Source of the DNA: Centropus unirufus
Lineage: Eukaryota > Chordata > Aves > Cuculiformes > Centropidae
Direction: 5' to 3'
Assembly: GCA_013397695.1 (NCBI GenBank)
Contig: VYZI01000319.1
Location: 839,237 to 903,236, forward strand
Length of the DNA stretch: 64,000 bases
Positions within the stretch are counted from its first letter, which is position 1; each line of letters begins with the position of its first letter. Under the pieces are notes generated by a model. That model ran no database searches. It was not told where the DNA came from and was given only the letters and a program-made list of their open reading frames with translations. Positions 35,305 to 47,815 of this stretch are shown here, piece by piece. Both the position numbers and the translations under genes were made by a program.

Positions 35305-37952
35305 ATTTCTAGAGCTATGCTGATCACCTGAGGCTTGCACCCTGAAATGTTAGTTTCTTTGTGGTCCTTTTTGAGAATTGAAAAGGCAAGTGATTTTAAG
35401 CTTTATTCTTGCAGATATTGCAGTCTTTTCTGCTATAAAAACCAGAGGTGTACCCAAGTAAAAACTGAAAAATCAATCCCATTTGTAGTAGCATTCATAA
35501 ATAAAGCTTTTAGATTCACTTAGTATCTGTTGTCCTAGATATCTGACAGTTTTGGAATATCTATGGCAAAGAAACTCAAACTTTGTTTAGGTTTTGCAAG
35601 TGTACCAAAATCTATGCAACTTGTAATGATGTCCCTAAATCGATGCTACTCAATGTGCAAAACTTCTGCAACTGTGAAAAAAAAAGAGACTTAAAACAGG
35701 ATATTCTCATATTCCTTCTGGTTATGAAAGGTGGTTTTTTTTGTTATGTATTTTTCCCAAGTACATAAGAATTCTCTTATCATCTCAGTGTTTATTCTGC
35801 TTCTGTAGAATGCAGATTCTCTTAAATGACTCTAATGGGAATAAACTGTTTAGAGGTGGGAAGCCACACATTGTTAAGACTATTAGAATTACATTTACCA
35901 GATCTCTTATTTACTTCTTAATATGAAATACAGATACCAGGCACTAAAAACACTGAAGAAAATACTCTTTGCCCATTTTCTATGCAAGCCATTTATTTTC
36001 TTATATTGGCAATACAGAGAAATTACTTAACTTCAGATATGCCAGATGATTCTCTTTATCATTATAATGAACAACCATGTGTTGTATGAAATCATACAAA
36101 AATATTGTGCATAAAGCACCAGTTCAGTTACCATCTCTTAAAAAAAACTGAATGAAGGAATGATAAATATTCATTTTCTTTCCCAATGGTACCAAAATGT
36201 AAATACAGCTAATTATGACCTTCAAAGTCTAATTATTAATCAGTTTTGCAGTAACATGTTATTTATATCCAGATGTATGCAAATATTCAGGTTTGCTTCC
36301 CATATGGGCTTTATTAAGTTACAACAATCACACAATTTGAACAAAGCTGTTCTGCGCTCTGTTATCAATACACAAATGCCTAAACTTCCCAAACAAAAGC
36401 AAATAAGCAAAGAAAATGCACACATGCACATGAACGGATGGACATAAAAAGATATGTGAATCATGCATTCGATTTGAAAAAAAAATATCCAAAAACTGGT
36501 ATAGATCAATCAGACCAAAAAACCTCTAAGAGATTTTATTAACCTCTTTTGTGAAAATATTATCTATGGTATATTCTAAGGAATATGTGATAAAAGTATC
36601 TGCAAGAGCAGGTCTATTACAAAACACACATGTAATGTGTGACAGGGCCTCTTCACCCCACAAAGGGATCTTTAGGGACTGTGCAATTTTCATGCTGGAC
36701 TCTGGATTCTTAGAGCATGGAAGAAGCCCCAGCTTTGCCATGGAGAGATCTCCACTGTTCCAGTGCAGATCTTGTGATCTATGATCTCATCAATCCTGAA
36801 GCTCTGTAGAAATCACTTTTAACATCTTTTTCTTTGGTTTTCCTTTTCTCTCTTAATGACTGTTGTGCTTATCTCCAGGCCCATATAGTATTGTCACATT
36901 CTAGATTTTGATGCACACATATAACCTAACCTAAAGAATAAAATTACTTTTTCAAGTGTAGTATTTCCCCGCCCCCTTCTAGAAGATTCACTGTTTAGCA
37001 ATATAGGTAATGGTAGTATATAGGAATGGTAGTAACTGGACATGCTTTTGTTCATTAAGTTGTTGGACTACTCAAACCAAAAGAAGTAAGTTGAAATCCT
37101 ATTGGACAGTATGTAAAATTGTATTTTTTCAACTGATCAAAATACATTTTCTGTTGCTGAAAATGAACACAGAATTCCACTGTAACTTAATATACCTGTT
37201 TTTAAGACACCAAAATATTCAAATATAATACAGACTATTTCATTATATGCTATTTTTTTTATAGTTCATGGAAGTATAAAAAGATGATAGTGGCATATTT
37301 CTAATGGAGTTTGTAGGGAGTTTTTCTTTCCTTGATTTCACATTTCTCTTAATGTTAATTTGAGGGATTACTTAAGTTCTGCGAGTATTCTTTCCGTTAA
37401 ATGACACTGTATATTTATGTTGACTGTTAATATCATATAATCATGGAATTGTAGATTTTATATTTTTAACATCATGAAGCATTTTTAAAATTTAATTAAG
37501 TATAGAAAATCTTAATTCCTCATGTGATCATCATAAAGCTACTACTCTGATAGGCACAAGTATTTTCAAATAGTCATGTTGTTGATACTTTATGTTAAAT
37601 TTTATAAGTCACAGCTGCTTTTCTTATATTGAGACTAATAACTCAGCTTGTATATTATTCTGTAATTTGATAAATCACATAAAACCGCTGTTAGGTAAAA
37701 TTTTAAGCACTTGGATAATAATCAGCAGGTAAACCTTATCTTTCAAAGCACCCTTATTGTAATAAGCATGGAACCAGAGGTCGTAACTGCACACCTGATG
37801 GCATACACTAAAAGAATTAGGTCCAGTTTTAAATCATTCTTTGGAAGCATAAATTTGAAAGTCTAAGACCAATCAAAAAGAAGTAAGCTCATAATCTTAA
37901 AGAAAACAAATTTACCTCAGGAAAACTTAATTTTTTTAATCAAATTTCCCTT

Positions 37953-37994
37953 CTCTGTGTGTGTGTGTGAGTCTCTGTGCTCTGTGTGTGTGTG
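37953..37994. repeat. Interrupted (TG)n microsatellite
   Basis: Two TG arrays of about six and five units are separated by agtctctgtgctc. TCTCTG-type units at the edges suggest a mixed CT/TG origin. Confidence 0.85.
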
Positions 37995-40900
37995 ACACTG
38001 TCATAGTTGTTCCACCCTATTCTTCATGGACTATTTAGATAAGAATCCATGTTCTCATAAAATACTTCAAAATGTAATTCCACCACACACTAAATCAAGG
38101 AAACGCTTTGTTAATGTCAAATGAGCTATGGTACTACATGAAACTTCGCCAAACTCACCTCACACTTTTTATACTCGTGCAACTAAAGCAACTTAAACTT
38201 CTCATATTTGAAAGATTTCCTTCAGATGTATTCATGCAAACCCCCTGACTGGGCTAGCGTAACATAAGATTAAGGGGAGAACTTATTTTTCTATTTAAAG
38301 CTCGTAGGAAATTGGTCTCTGACTATGTACTTCAAAAAAACATTTAAAATCAAGTTGCCAACAAGGGATGACTAAGATCTTGTAGCTAGATTTTAGTGTA
38401 TAATATGGTTTTGCATAACAGAAGAAATGAGTCAAAGGTTAGGAAAACTTATTAACCTTCAAAGAAACTCAACAGAGCTTTTTTACATCTTTTAATCAAA
38501 ACCAAAATAATGGACCAGATAAAAGTACCATAGAAGTGGTGAAATGGTGTGACTATACAAATTGCTGTTGAACAGTCTCTACCAGGACTTCATTCCCCAG
38601 GATGAACCTACACAGTAATTCATAGTTCACTACTGAAATCTATCATGTACATTTTTTAGAAAAAGAAATTAACAAAGAAAACAAAAGAAATATGCCCTGA
38701 AACAATTTTAAGCTAGCACTGAGCTGCATAATGAAAGATGAAATGAGTAGAGGTTAGAATTTTGTCCAAACCAAACCCCGTAGTTGGCAGCCCCAAACTG
38801 AGCATTTCAGACTTACTCCTAGTGACAGTTTTGTAACTGCATCCAGCTTTTCTGTATGTCCTAACAGCCTGCTGGCAGTCGTGCGGTTATGACTTACTAG
38901 ACATTTCTCAATAGCCTTGCTTTTACTTCCCAAGAGGTAACACATCTCTTGTGCATTTGTGTTGTATAATGGTAGGATCTGTCTCACACTATGTCACCTG
39001 ATGAGCCTGCCACTGCTCATGGTAGACATCCCACAGAGAAGACATGTCTCTGCACTATAGGTGAAGGATGTGCTTGCTTATAGGAACCTAATCCCCTGGG
39101 CTTGGCTGTAGGGCACATTTCCTCTGTTACCATTTATCACTGGCATTTGTTGCCATTTATCTCACGTGCAGCAAAAAAAGAAACTGCTAAGGTTTATGCA
39201 TGTTGTTTATGAAATTTGCAGCTAGAGTCAAAGAAAGGAATCAAGTATTAGAATAATGAAGAAATCATGAAGAAATGGATTCGAGGGACACTACCATTTT
39301 TCTTATTTCTATTTTTTTTTCTTGTGGTAAAAAGAGTAACTGGGGCTGCCACTATAGTAATTACAAATAGGACAAAATATACTGATCTATACTTACTTTG
39401 GATCTACTCCAACTCTCAGGAAACTCATTGGAAACTTCAATATTTTAATGCTCTAAAAACACCTCAGTTCCTAAGAAGCTCACATGGACAGCCTGCTGAG
39501 GCTTCACTAGGTTACTACCACTCTAAAGAAGGAATATGCAGGCTGAGTAGACCCAAAGATTTATTTTATTCACAAATCAGATAATTTTTTTAAACAGTGC
39601 TGGAGATACAGTTCCAAGCACAACAGAATTAGCATGAATTAATCTATTTATTTTAATGGATTTTTGATTAGTCTTTTGGATAGGTGAAACATTAAAATTC
39701 CCAGCACTAACCTTTGACAAAGGTCTTTAAATCTGTTAACTTTTTTTTTTCATTTCTCATCCTAAATTCTTTAAAAGACAGAATAAAGGTAATGGTTTTT
39801 GTCAGGTAAATCCTCTATTGGAAAACTGACAGTAAAAGTGTGGGAACTCTATATGTTTTATTTGGGTTTTTTTCTGAGCAGACTTAAGTGGTTTCCTTTT
39901 CAGAGGAAATTTGTATTTGTATTTGTAGCTTCTATATCTTATGTTAATACAATGCTATTGCCGTTTCTGTGTAGTAGCTTTCATCACTAATTCATATATC
40001 ACAAATATATTCTGCTTTGTGATCTGATGAAAATAGAAAAGGCACAACAAAGACATGCAATGTTTTACGCTTATGCTAAGTAAAGAATCCTCTAGTTTTA
40101 TGTTTCTTCCCTAACAATAAGCTTAAGTTGCTGCATTTAAGTTAGACATTGTAATTAATCGTGTAAACAGTTGTCTGTATCAGTAAAAAATCAACTCAGC
40201 TTAAGTGAATACAATAGGTAATCAGAATTAATCTCATTTAGCAGTGAGGTCATTTAGGGACGTCAAAAGATCATTTAAAGCATCTGCCTGATGAGGTCTC
40301 AATCCAGCAGCTGAAAGGAAGTAACAAGCAAGTTCACTTATTGAAGAAGTTTCAGTTTAATTCACAGAGCATATTTGTAGAGGATTTTTTTAGTTTAAGT
40401 AATTTATCCTCCACGTGACACAATAGGAAATCTGAAACAATAGCCAAATACTTTTCTATATCATCCTGTAATCATGTTTGGAGTCATATCATGTGTAGCC
40501 TAGTGATTAGTATGGTTAAATACCAATTTAGTAAAAGAAATTTTTACTCCCATCCTCTTGTATAGCATAAGTCATCAGCTACCTGTCATCCAGTAACTAA
40601 GCTCTTGAGGTCCCTATCTATTCTAGCATTTTCTGTCCATCGTCCACCTAATTTCTTCCCCCTTTGAATTTCATTACATCTTCCCCTGAGAATTTGACAA
40701 TGTAGTTTCCTTGCAAATAAATTGAAGATGAAAATGTATGCAAAGATTTAAACTTGGATAATAAGGCTGTAAAAAAAGTGAAACAAAAAGTATGATACAC
40801 TTGTGAAATCCTTAGCAAAATAAGACCCTATCTCTTGTTCTTATTCAAAGAGTACTCCAGAGTCATTACCCTTCAACTACAGAGTCCTTTTCCGTGTCTA

Positions 40901-43900
40901 CTTTTTTAAGAGAAGACTTAATTTTGAACTTAAACCTCCTCGAAAACAGGTCTTAATCAAATAGGTTATTAAAGTTTTTCTCTGCAGGCTAAAGTTCTTA
41001 ATCAGAATTAGTGCTCATTTGATAGATCTCTTCACCCTGATATCAACCAGACTTCAGGATGCAGCATCATTACCTCTGTTTTGGTGTTACATTTAGAAAC
41101 AAGTCATACTAAAGTGAAAGCTGGGAGAAGATTTGAAACGTCTTAATATTATAGTACACATACATTCATTATCTCTTGTTCCCATATTTTAATGTTCTGT
41201 CTGTAAATTCCTTATGCTCTTTGTGTTTGTAACAGTTCTTATCTCTTACAGTAATTCTAGAGACTGACAAAGCCCCCTCAAAATTATAGAGCATAAAATT
41301 TACTAGGTAGCTTATATGGTCCATTTTGCCAATGAACAGATAAATGATGTTTACAACATTTATTTTTTAGTGTGCTGATTGGTGAAAATTTGGTGTAAAT
41401 TGATTAATTAACTATCACACAATCATTGTAATCAAGGACAGACTAGAGGACAAGCCAGGATGCTCCAATGAGCTGAGATGATTTGCACCATAAGGAAAAT
41501 GCTGTGTCGGCACTTTTTGCCCTTGTGTGTAGTTAGTTCTGCCTTTCTCAAGACGTAGAGTGGTAACTTCATTTTAACATCTAGTAAAGCCCATAAAATC
41601 GAGAAATATTGTATATGCACATACAGACCAAGATCTCAGTAAGCTTTTAGGCCTCTGTTTCTGGATTCATATTTATTTTTTCTGCCCACTGTAATTTCAA
41701 TTAAGTAAATTGGAAGCAGAATCTAGAGAAAGGGTGTCAGCATCCAACCTTTCTAAACCTTTTTGGTTTTAGAACTTCTTTACATATGCTTCTCAAACGA
41801 ATTGTTGTGGAAGAGAACATTTCAACGTATGCAATTGATATTATGCTATTTCTCATCCTAAAGGACTGCCTCTTGATCAAAGATTATTACCTCCATGCCT
41901 AAGCAAGATTTGATGACTGAATCTTGAAAACACATTTATCAAGTTTTCAGTTGCTCTCTTGCAGAATTCACCATTGTGTGAGCCAGAAGTCAGAGATGTT
42001 TTTTCTGATCTTTTTTTTCTTGTTGTTCTATCGAAAACTTTTGTGGCTTTGTTAATTTTCATTGACATAAATAAGGAAACTACTATGTGTCTTAAATCTC
42101 ACTATAGATTCTTGGTTTATTTTTTCCTTACCAGGAGAGCTGAACTGCAATGGTAGTAATATACAGGCAATAAGCTAGCTGATGTTTGGCATTGTCCTGA
42201 GCGTCCAAAGACTCCATTCAGTTCTCACATGTTATCATGTATTTACTCTCTACAAAATTAAAATTTGTTTCTCTGTCTCTGGTATCTGTAGAAACATCTT
42301 ATACTGTTTTGATATCTTAGGAAAATCTGGATTTATTTTCCAAAACATAGGGCCGTAGATGTCTAAGTGATAAATCAAGAGAGAAGGGCATGTGACCAGT
42401 CACACCTGTGCAATACTACACTTTAATGGATGTACTTTGATAGCTGCATGAATGGCAGCTTCTCTAGTGTTTTTTATTTCCCCTGCAACTACAAGTACTT
42501 TAAAAATTCTGAGCATAAACATACATTTGTTTATTGTTGTTTTTCAGTTAATTCCTGATCAATACAGGCATTGCTAAAATACAAATCATTGGAATAACAA
42601 CAGCAATATAAATAATAAAATTCTAAAATAACTAATATACTTAAGTATATTTCTCTACAACTAGGGTTACATAAGATCTTTATCTCCCTAAGTTGCCTGG
42701 AAGTAAAGCAACCTTGGATAAAAACTTTATAGCTGTGCTATCACAAAACCAAGAGTTGATCAAAATGCCTACTACTGAGCCTTGAAATAAAAAATAAAGG
42801 ATAGAACTATGCTAATCCAGACATATGGGAAGAAATTAGTTTTATCTGTAAACTTATGGGCTGCTATGCAGCCTATACTCAGAAAGAATACAAGTTCACA
42901 ATGTTAGCCTTTAGACTCTCAGCTAGTGTACTTTGCAAACTTCACCTACAGATGGGTTTTTATTTCTAACCTAGTTGCTGAGCAGTACTAGATTTTGGCT
43001 CCAGGATTTTGAAACTGACCCTAGAAACTATTTTACACAGCTGTTTATTTTACATAAAATGCTGGAGAATTTTCATTGTGGAACACAAAAATCTCTGCAT
43101 TTTTCAAAACAAATGTATTTATATTCTTTCATTTTATCAATTATAGTAGCATGCCTTAAAATATTTTGTTTCTTTGATTATCTACATGATACAACCAATG
43201 CACTTTGAAAAAAAGCTCAGTGTATATTTAGTTTTTTACTATAGTACATTTCAGAGACAACATTTTCTCATGGTAAAATTTATTTCAAAACCTTTCCATT
43301 TTCCCAGTTGTATTATGCTTTAAATCACGGAAAATTGCCCATAGTACTTGGAAGCACAGGTGGCTGGTAAACTATCAGTCTCTGGACACAATAACAAACT
43401 ATGAAAGAAAAATCTATTTCCCTTTGATTACTGTAATTCATATAGTTTTACTGTGTGGACAAGAGTTGTGATTCCATACTACACAGTTTACTTAGCAGCA
43501 ATCATAATTCCTAGTAAATTTTCTCAAGTTAATGCTTTGTGTCTGATGCAGTGGAATAGAAGGCAGCAGGTGCAAAGAATTTCTGTGTAAGTCCCACACA
43601 TCTTTGGATTGGGCAGTAATTGTGTTTCTTGTAAAAGCAAAATAGCTTCCAAGCTACAGCTTGTGAGATATAAAGAAACACAACATGCTCAAATAACCTA
43701 GATTCATGAAAATAATCCTATATTTTACAGTTTCTACTAAGAATTACTAGTAGCTCTAGGAGAGTGTAATTTTGATAGCAAAATTATTTCCATTATAGAT
43801 TTATCTTTTCGTCTTCACAAGATCAAATTTAATAACTACAAGGCTATAAAGCAGCTATTCCAGTCTTTCCTAGGAGTTCCTAGGCTACATAATTTCCCAA

Positions 43901-46840
43901 ACAATATTGGTTTTCAAACCCTCTACTTTTAGTTCCATATCATCTCTCAGCATGTAATATAATTTAAAATTTAGATAAATGTAGAATGTTGTCCTTTTTT
44001 TTTTAAGGCAGGCAGCCTTGATCTCTTTCTTAAATGTGTTTTGAGAAGACCTGACCACAATTCCCCCATTTATACATGTGGAAAGTGGAGACGGACTAGC
44101 CTTTAAAACGAACTACTTACTTACTCACTCATCAGCCATATATAACAAAACACCTACATATTCCAAGTAATATCTTGGCTCAAGTCTACCTAGTTTGTGA
44201 AATTTGAGAGATCACAGCAGGTGTTAATTGCAGGCCATTCTGGGATGTTTACTTTGTATTACTATACGAAATAAATGAAAGAAACATAACCATGCTAGAA
44301 ATTTCCAGTCCGGTGAGCCAAAATTTCAGACCATTATCCTGAAGTTTTGTGGCTTTACAGCATATTAATAGCCCTCTCTGAGGTTAGATTTAGATACAAA
44401 AGTTCTCATCTTTTATAAAGCCAACGTAGTTAATTTAAAAAGAGTTAATGTTGTGAGCCCTTTTGAAACAATATCTTTTATATTCTTGAAATTATAACCC
44501 ATGAAATTAATGTTTTTCTTTGTCCTGTGATTGTGCTGCTTTCAAGGCAGGTTAAATGTGTTGCACGCTAACATATTTATTATTGATGTCATGTCACACC
44601 ACAGTAAAAATAAAGAGAAATTACATTTTTATGGGAGCTTTATAAGGTGCTTCAATTAACTAGAAGCTCTTTGTTTTCATTTACATTTAATTTATTTGAT
44701 TTCCTACACTTTAGCAAAATCTCATATTGTCCTTTTCTTAGAAATAATAAAGCAGCCCTTAGATGGTCTGACACGTGTTCTGTAGTACTTAAGGTTATCC
44801 CATCTGGCCAGAAAATTTAAAATTAAGTGTAGCATGGAAATAAGGAAGAATGTAGTAATTTGAACTTTGCACCTTTAAAGAGAGGCCATAAAGACTCAAA
44901 CTAATTTCAGAAGTATTTGAATATTTCCACAGGCCTTCTTCCTCTCTCACCAACATATGCTGCAAAGACATTCCCCTAAGGAATTCCATAGAGTAGCTCT
45001 TTTATACACACTTCAGAGGAGACACTGAAAGACAGGATGACTCTTTTCTATATTCTTGGATATAGCCTGCTGCTTAATTACAAAGTAATTGTTGTTCCCT
45101 TGCAGTATTTATATTTATGTCATTAGTGCCCAGGAAGACCAGAAAGTATGGGAGGCTCCTGTTCTGAAGCGATGCAGCTTTTCCATGTGACCTTCGCTGC
45201 TGTACCAGATGATATTACTGATAAAGTGCTCCACAATACAGAGTGTTTGGCTTAAAAACATTCCTTTCTTTTGCTGTCAGTGAATTTAAAGACTCAGCTC
45301 CTGAAAGATGGTCAGCAGATGCAGCTCCTGTGAAGATGGTGCTTTACATTTCACAGGAATAAGATGTAGCAGAGGACAGCATCTTCCTTTTCCTGAATCT
45401 AGCCCTAGTAAAGGCAGGAAGCCTCATATATTATGTGAAGATGAGTTACATTCCTATTACTTTATTTTGAGCTTTTAGTGTTATGCTCTCCATTTCTCCA
45501 TATACCACTAAAGTAATGTCAGCTGGAAGCTGAGAAAACAAAGGATAAAAATATTTCTGAACAAAATCCTATTTCTATATCCTTATGTTAGTTGTGCTAT
45601 CCTCATGCTACCTCTATATTTCTTGTATGAAATGTGAGAATTTTTTAACTGGCAGTATCTTATTCAGGGCTTCAAAAGTGGTGAAAAACCTTCTGCAGAC
45701 ACAGAAAGAATGAGAAACTAAAGATTTCAGGAAGTCTAGAGCTGTGATATTCTCTATTCCAGATGACGTTTATCCTTGACCCATGAAATGACCCTTCAGA
45801 AATCTACTCCATCCTAAATAAATGGATAACTTCTAAAAACTTTGAGTCTACCCTGACAAGAAGCATGAATTTTCTTGTATTTTTAACATACAGCTTGATG
45901 ATTATTATGAGGATATCTACTTGATGAAATATGCTCCTAAAGCAGATAAAGGCATAAATATCTTGATTTGATCCTAGAGTCAGCAGGCTTTGACAGGCAT
46001 GACAGAGAAGCAGGAGGCTTTTCTCCCAAGCACTGAAAATGAATGAATTTAGTTGCTTACTGGATAATCTAGGGTCCATTTGGGATGTCCTTGAAACTAC
46101 ACTCTTTTCCCCTCAACAAGACTGATGATGCTGAAAAAGCTGTTGGCCCAGTGCAAAACACATCTTCAACTGGAAAAATTTTACATTTCTTTCATTTTGC
46201 CTTTTTTTTGAGAATATGGAGTCCTATCTATATTTCAGATGCCCAAGAGTTATGTTGTATTTGAGTCCCAACAGGATCTTGGAATTTCAATGATCTCTTT
46301 CCAGAAAGAAATGTGGAACAACAGTATTTCAAGTCAATTAGCTTATCTGAAAAATGGTGCATTTCCCAGCCCCTTAAATAAACAGAAAGGATCTTTCTTA
46401 AGCAATATACTTTGTATGTATTTTAAAGAATATTTAATAAACACCAGAAACTAATTTACTCTTTACAGTAATTAAAAATGTTACATAAAGAGAACAGGGG
46501 AAATCATTAAGTAATCTTTATAAAAACATTCAGCAATTTCTAATGAAATCATACCTCCTTATTGAAAATTATAGAAAAACTTTGTAATGATGCTATCGCT
46601 ATCCCAATTCCACTTCTAATAATTTTGGAAAGATAGTAAAATAACTAAAGATTATATTTGTTTGCTAATATATAAGATCATAGGGCATTAAAATTAGTTG
46701 GTCAGGATGGTGTCTAAAAAGACTTCATGAATCGATCCTGAAACTGATTTCAGCTCTCATACTTATCTTTTGATAAAAATGTCTCAAATACAAACTAGTC
46801 AAATAACATAAGATTTATTAGGTTTCTAGAACAAAAGACA

Positions 46841-46856
46841 AATAATAATAATAATG
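46841..46856. repeat. (AAT)n microsatellite
   Basis: Five AAT units. A simple repeat. Confidence 0.8.
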
Positions 46857-47494
46857 TATTTTTTTAACTAAATAGCTATTGGATAAATACCAATAAGCTT
46901 TTTACATGGAGATAGTTATGCTGTAGAAACTGCTTATTCTCCTGCTGTGCAGAGATCCTGACTAGAAATGACTTATTAGGAGAGACGCTTGTGCAAATTT
47001 CTCAGATGGCTCTCACAGAAGTATTCTGGGCATCAATAAGTCATTGTAGACAAAATCTAGTTCCAGCTCCTACAAGTAGAGTAGGATGTGAAGTGCAGTC
47101 CTTTTCATATATGGAAATTGAAACAGCAGGACAAATTATAATAAAGCTCAGTAAATGATAGAAATTATAAGAGAGGGGGGAAAGAGCATGCTGTGCTTGT
47201 GTGAGTCCAAATAATATTCCTGAACACAAAAGTGAAGTCAAATCATTAAGCAACATTAATACTTCCACCATCTCTTTCATATGCTCTTTCTGGATGAGAT
47301 GATCTGTTCAGGCATAGCCTGTGATTCAGCCTAAATACTTGGTGCAAAGCTTTAAACTTAGCAATTTCTTTTTGAAGTGAACAATGAGTTCATAAGTGAA
47401 TCAGGTACTTATATATTTGGTGTGAGTTTCTGAACAACCCTTCATGTTTTGATGTAAAGGCAACATTCCTGCAAAGCTTAATCATTCTTTCAGA

Positions 47495-47815
47495 GAGGAA
47501 CTACCTTTTTCGAGTTTAAACCCATTAATCCTTGACCTATGGTGACAATCCCTACTAAAAATTTTATCCCCGTCACTCTTGTAGCCACACTTTACATACC
47601 AAGAGGTCTCTCTGGAGCCATCTCTTCTCCAGGCTGAACAACACCAACTTTCTCAGCCTGTCTTCTTAAGAAAGGAGTTACTGCCCAATGATCATCTTCA
47701 TGGCCCTCTAGATCTGCTCCAACAGCTCCAGTTCTTTCCTATATTGAGGGCTCCAGTGCTGGACACTCCTCCAAGTGGGATCTCACCAGAGAGAGTCATG
47801 CACAGTAGAAGTCAT
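47495..47815 (-). mobile_element. CR1 LINE fragment, antisense
   Basis: On the plus strand the copy reads as reverse-complement CR1: aaacccattaatccttgacc, then ctcttctccaggctgaacaa (the antisense of the 'LFSLEK' coding stretch), then tctgctccaacagctccag (antisense of the 'LE..QRRAT' region), then agtgctggacactcctcc and gatctcacca. The order is consistent with the C-terminal polymerase part of CR1 on the minus strand. The 3' tail is missing on the left and the catalytic part on the right. Frames are broken. The neighbouring tcatgca...agtcatgca duplication at about 47796-47818 marks the right edge. Confidence 0.85.

Larger units (their letters stand above)
35305..47494. other. AT-rich noncoding DNA, no gene recognised
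   Basis: About 12 kb without any recognised transposon copy, the second longest such stretch here. Open frames stay near or below 105 codons. Two patches are less AT-rich and may be very old repeats: about 38750-39130 and about 45120-45430. A TG microsatellite and a small AAT repeat are listed separately. Parts of 40130-40330 and 44500-44710 look like complex unique DNA and are discussed as candidate conserved elements. No exon or RNA gene was recognised. Confidence 0.55.

Noticed and set aside
34635..35340. Open frames of 179 to 225 codons on both strands
   Set aside because: Most of their length is the N gap, where no stop can be read, so they are artefacts.
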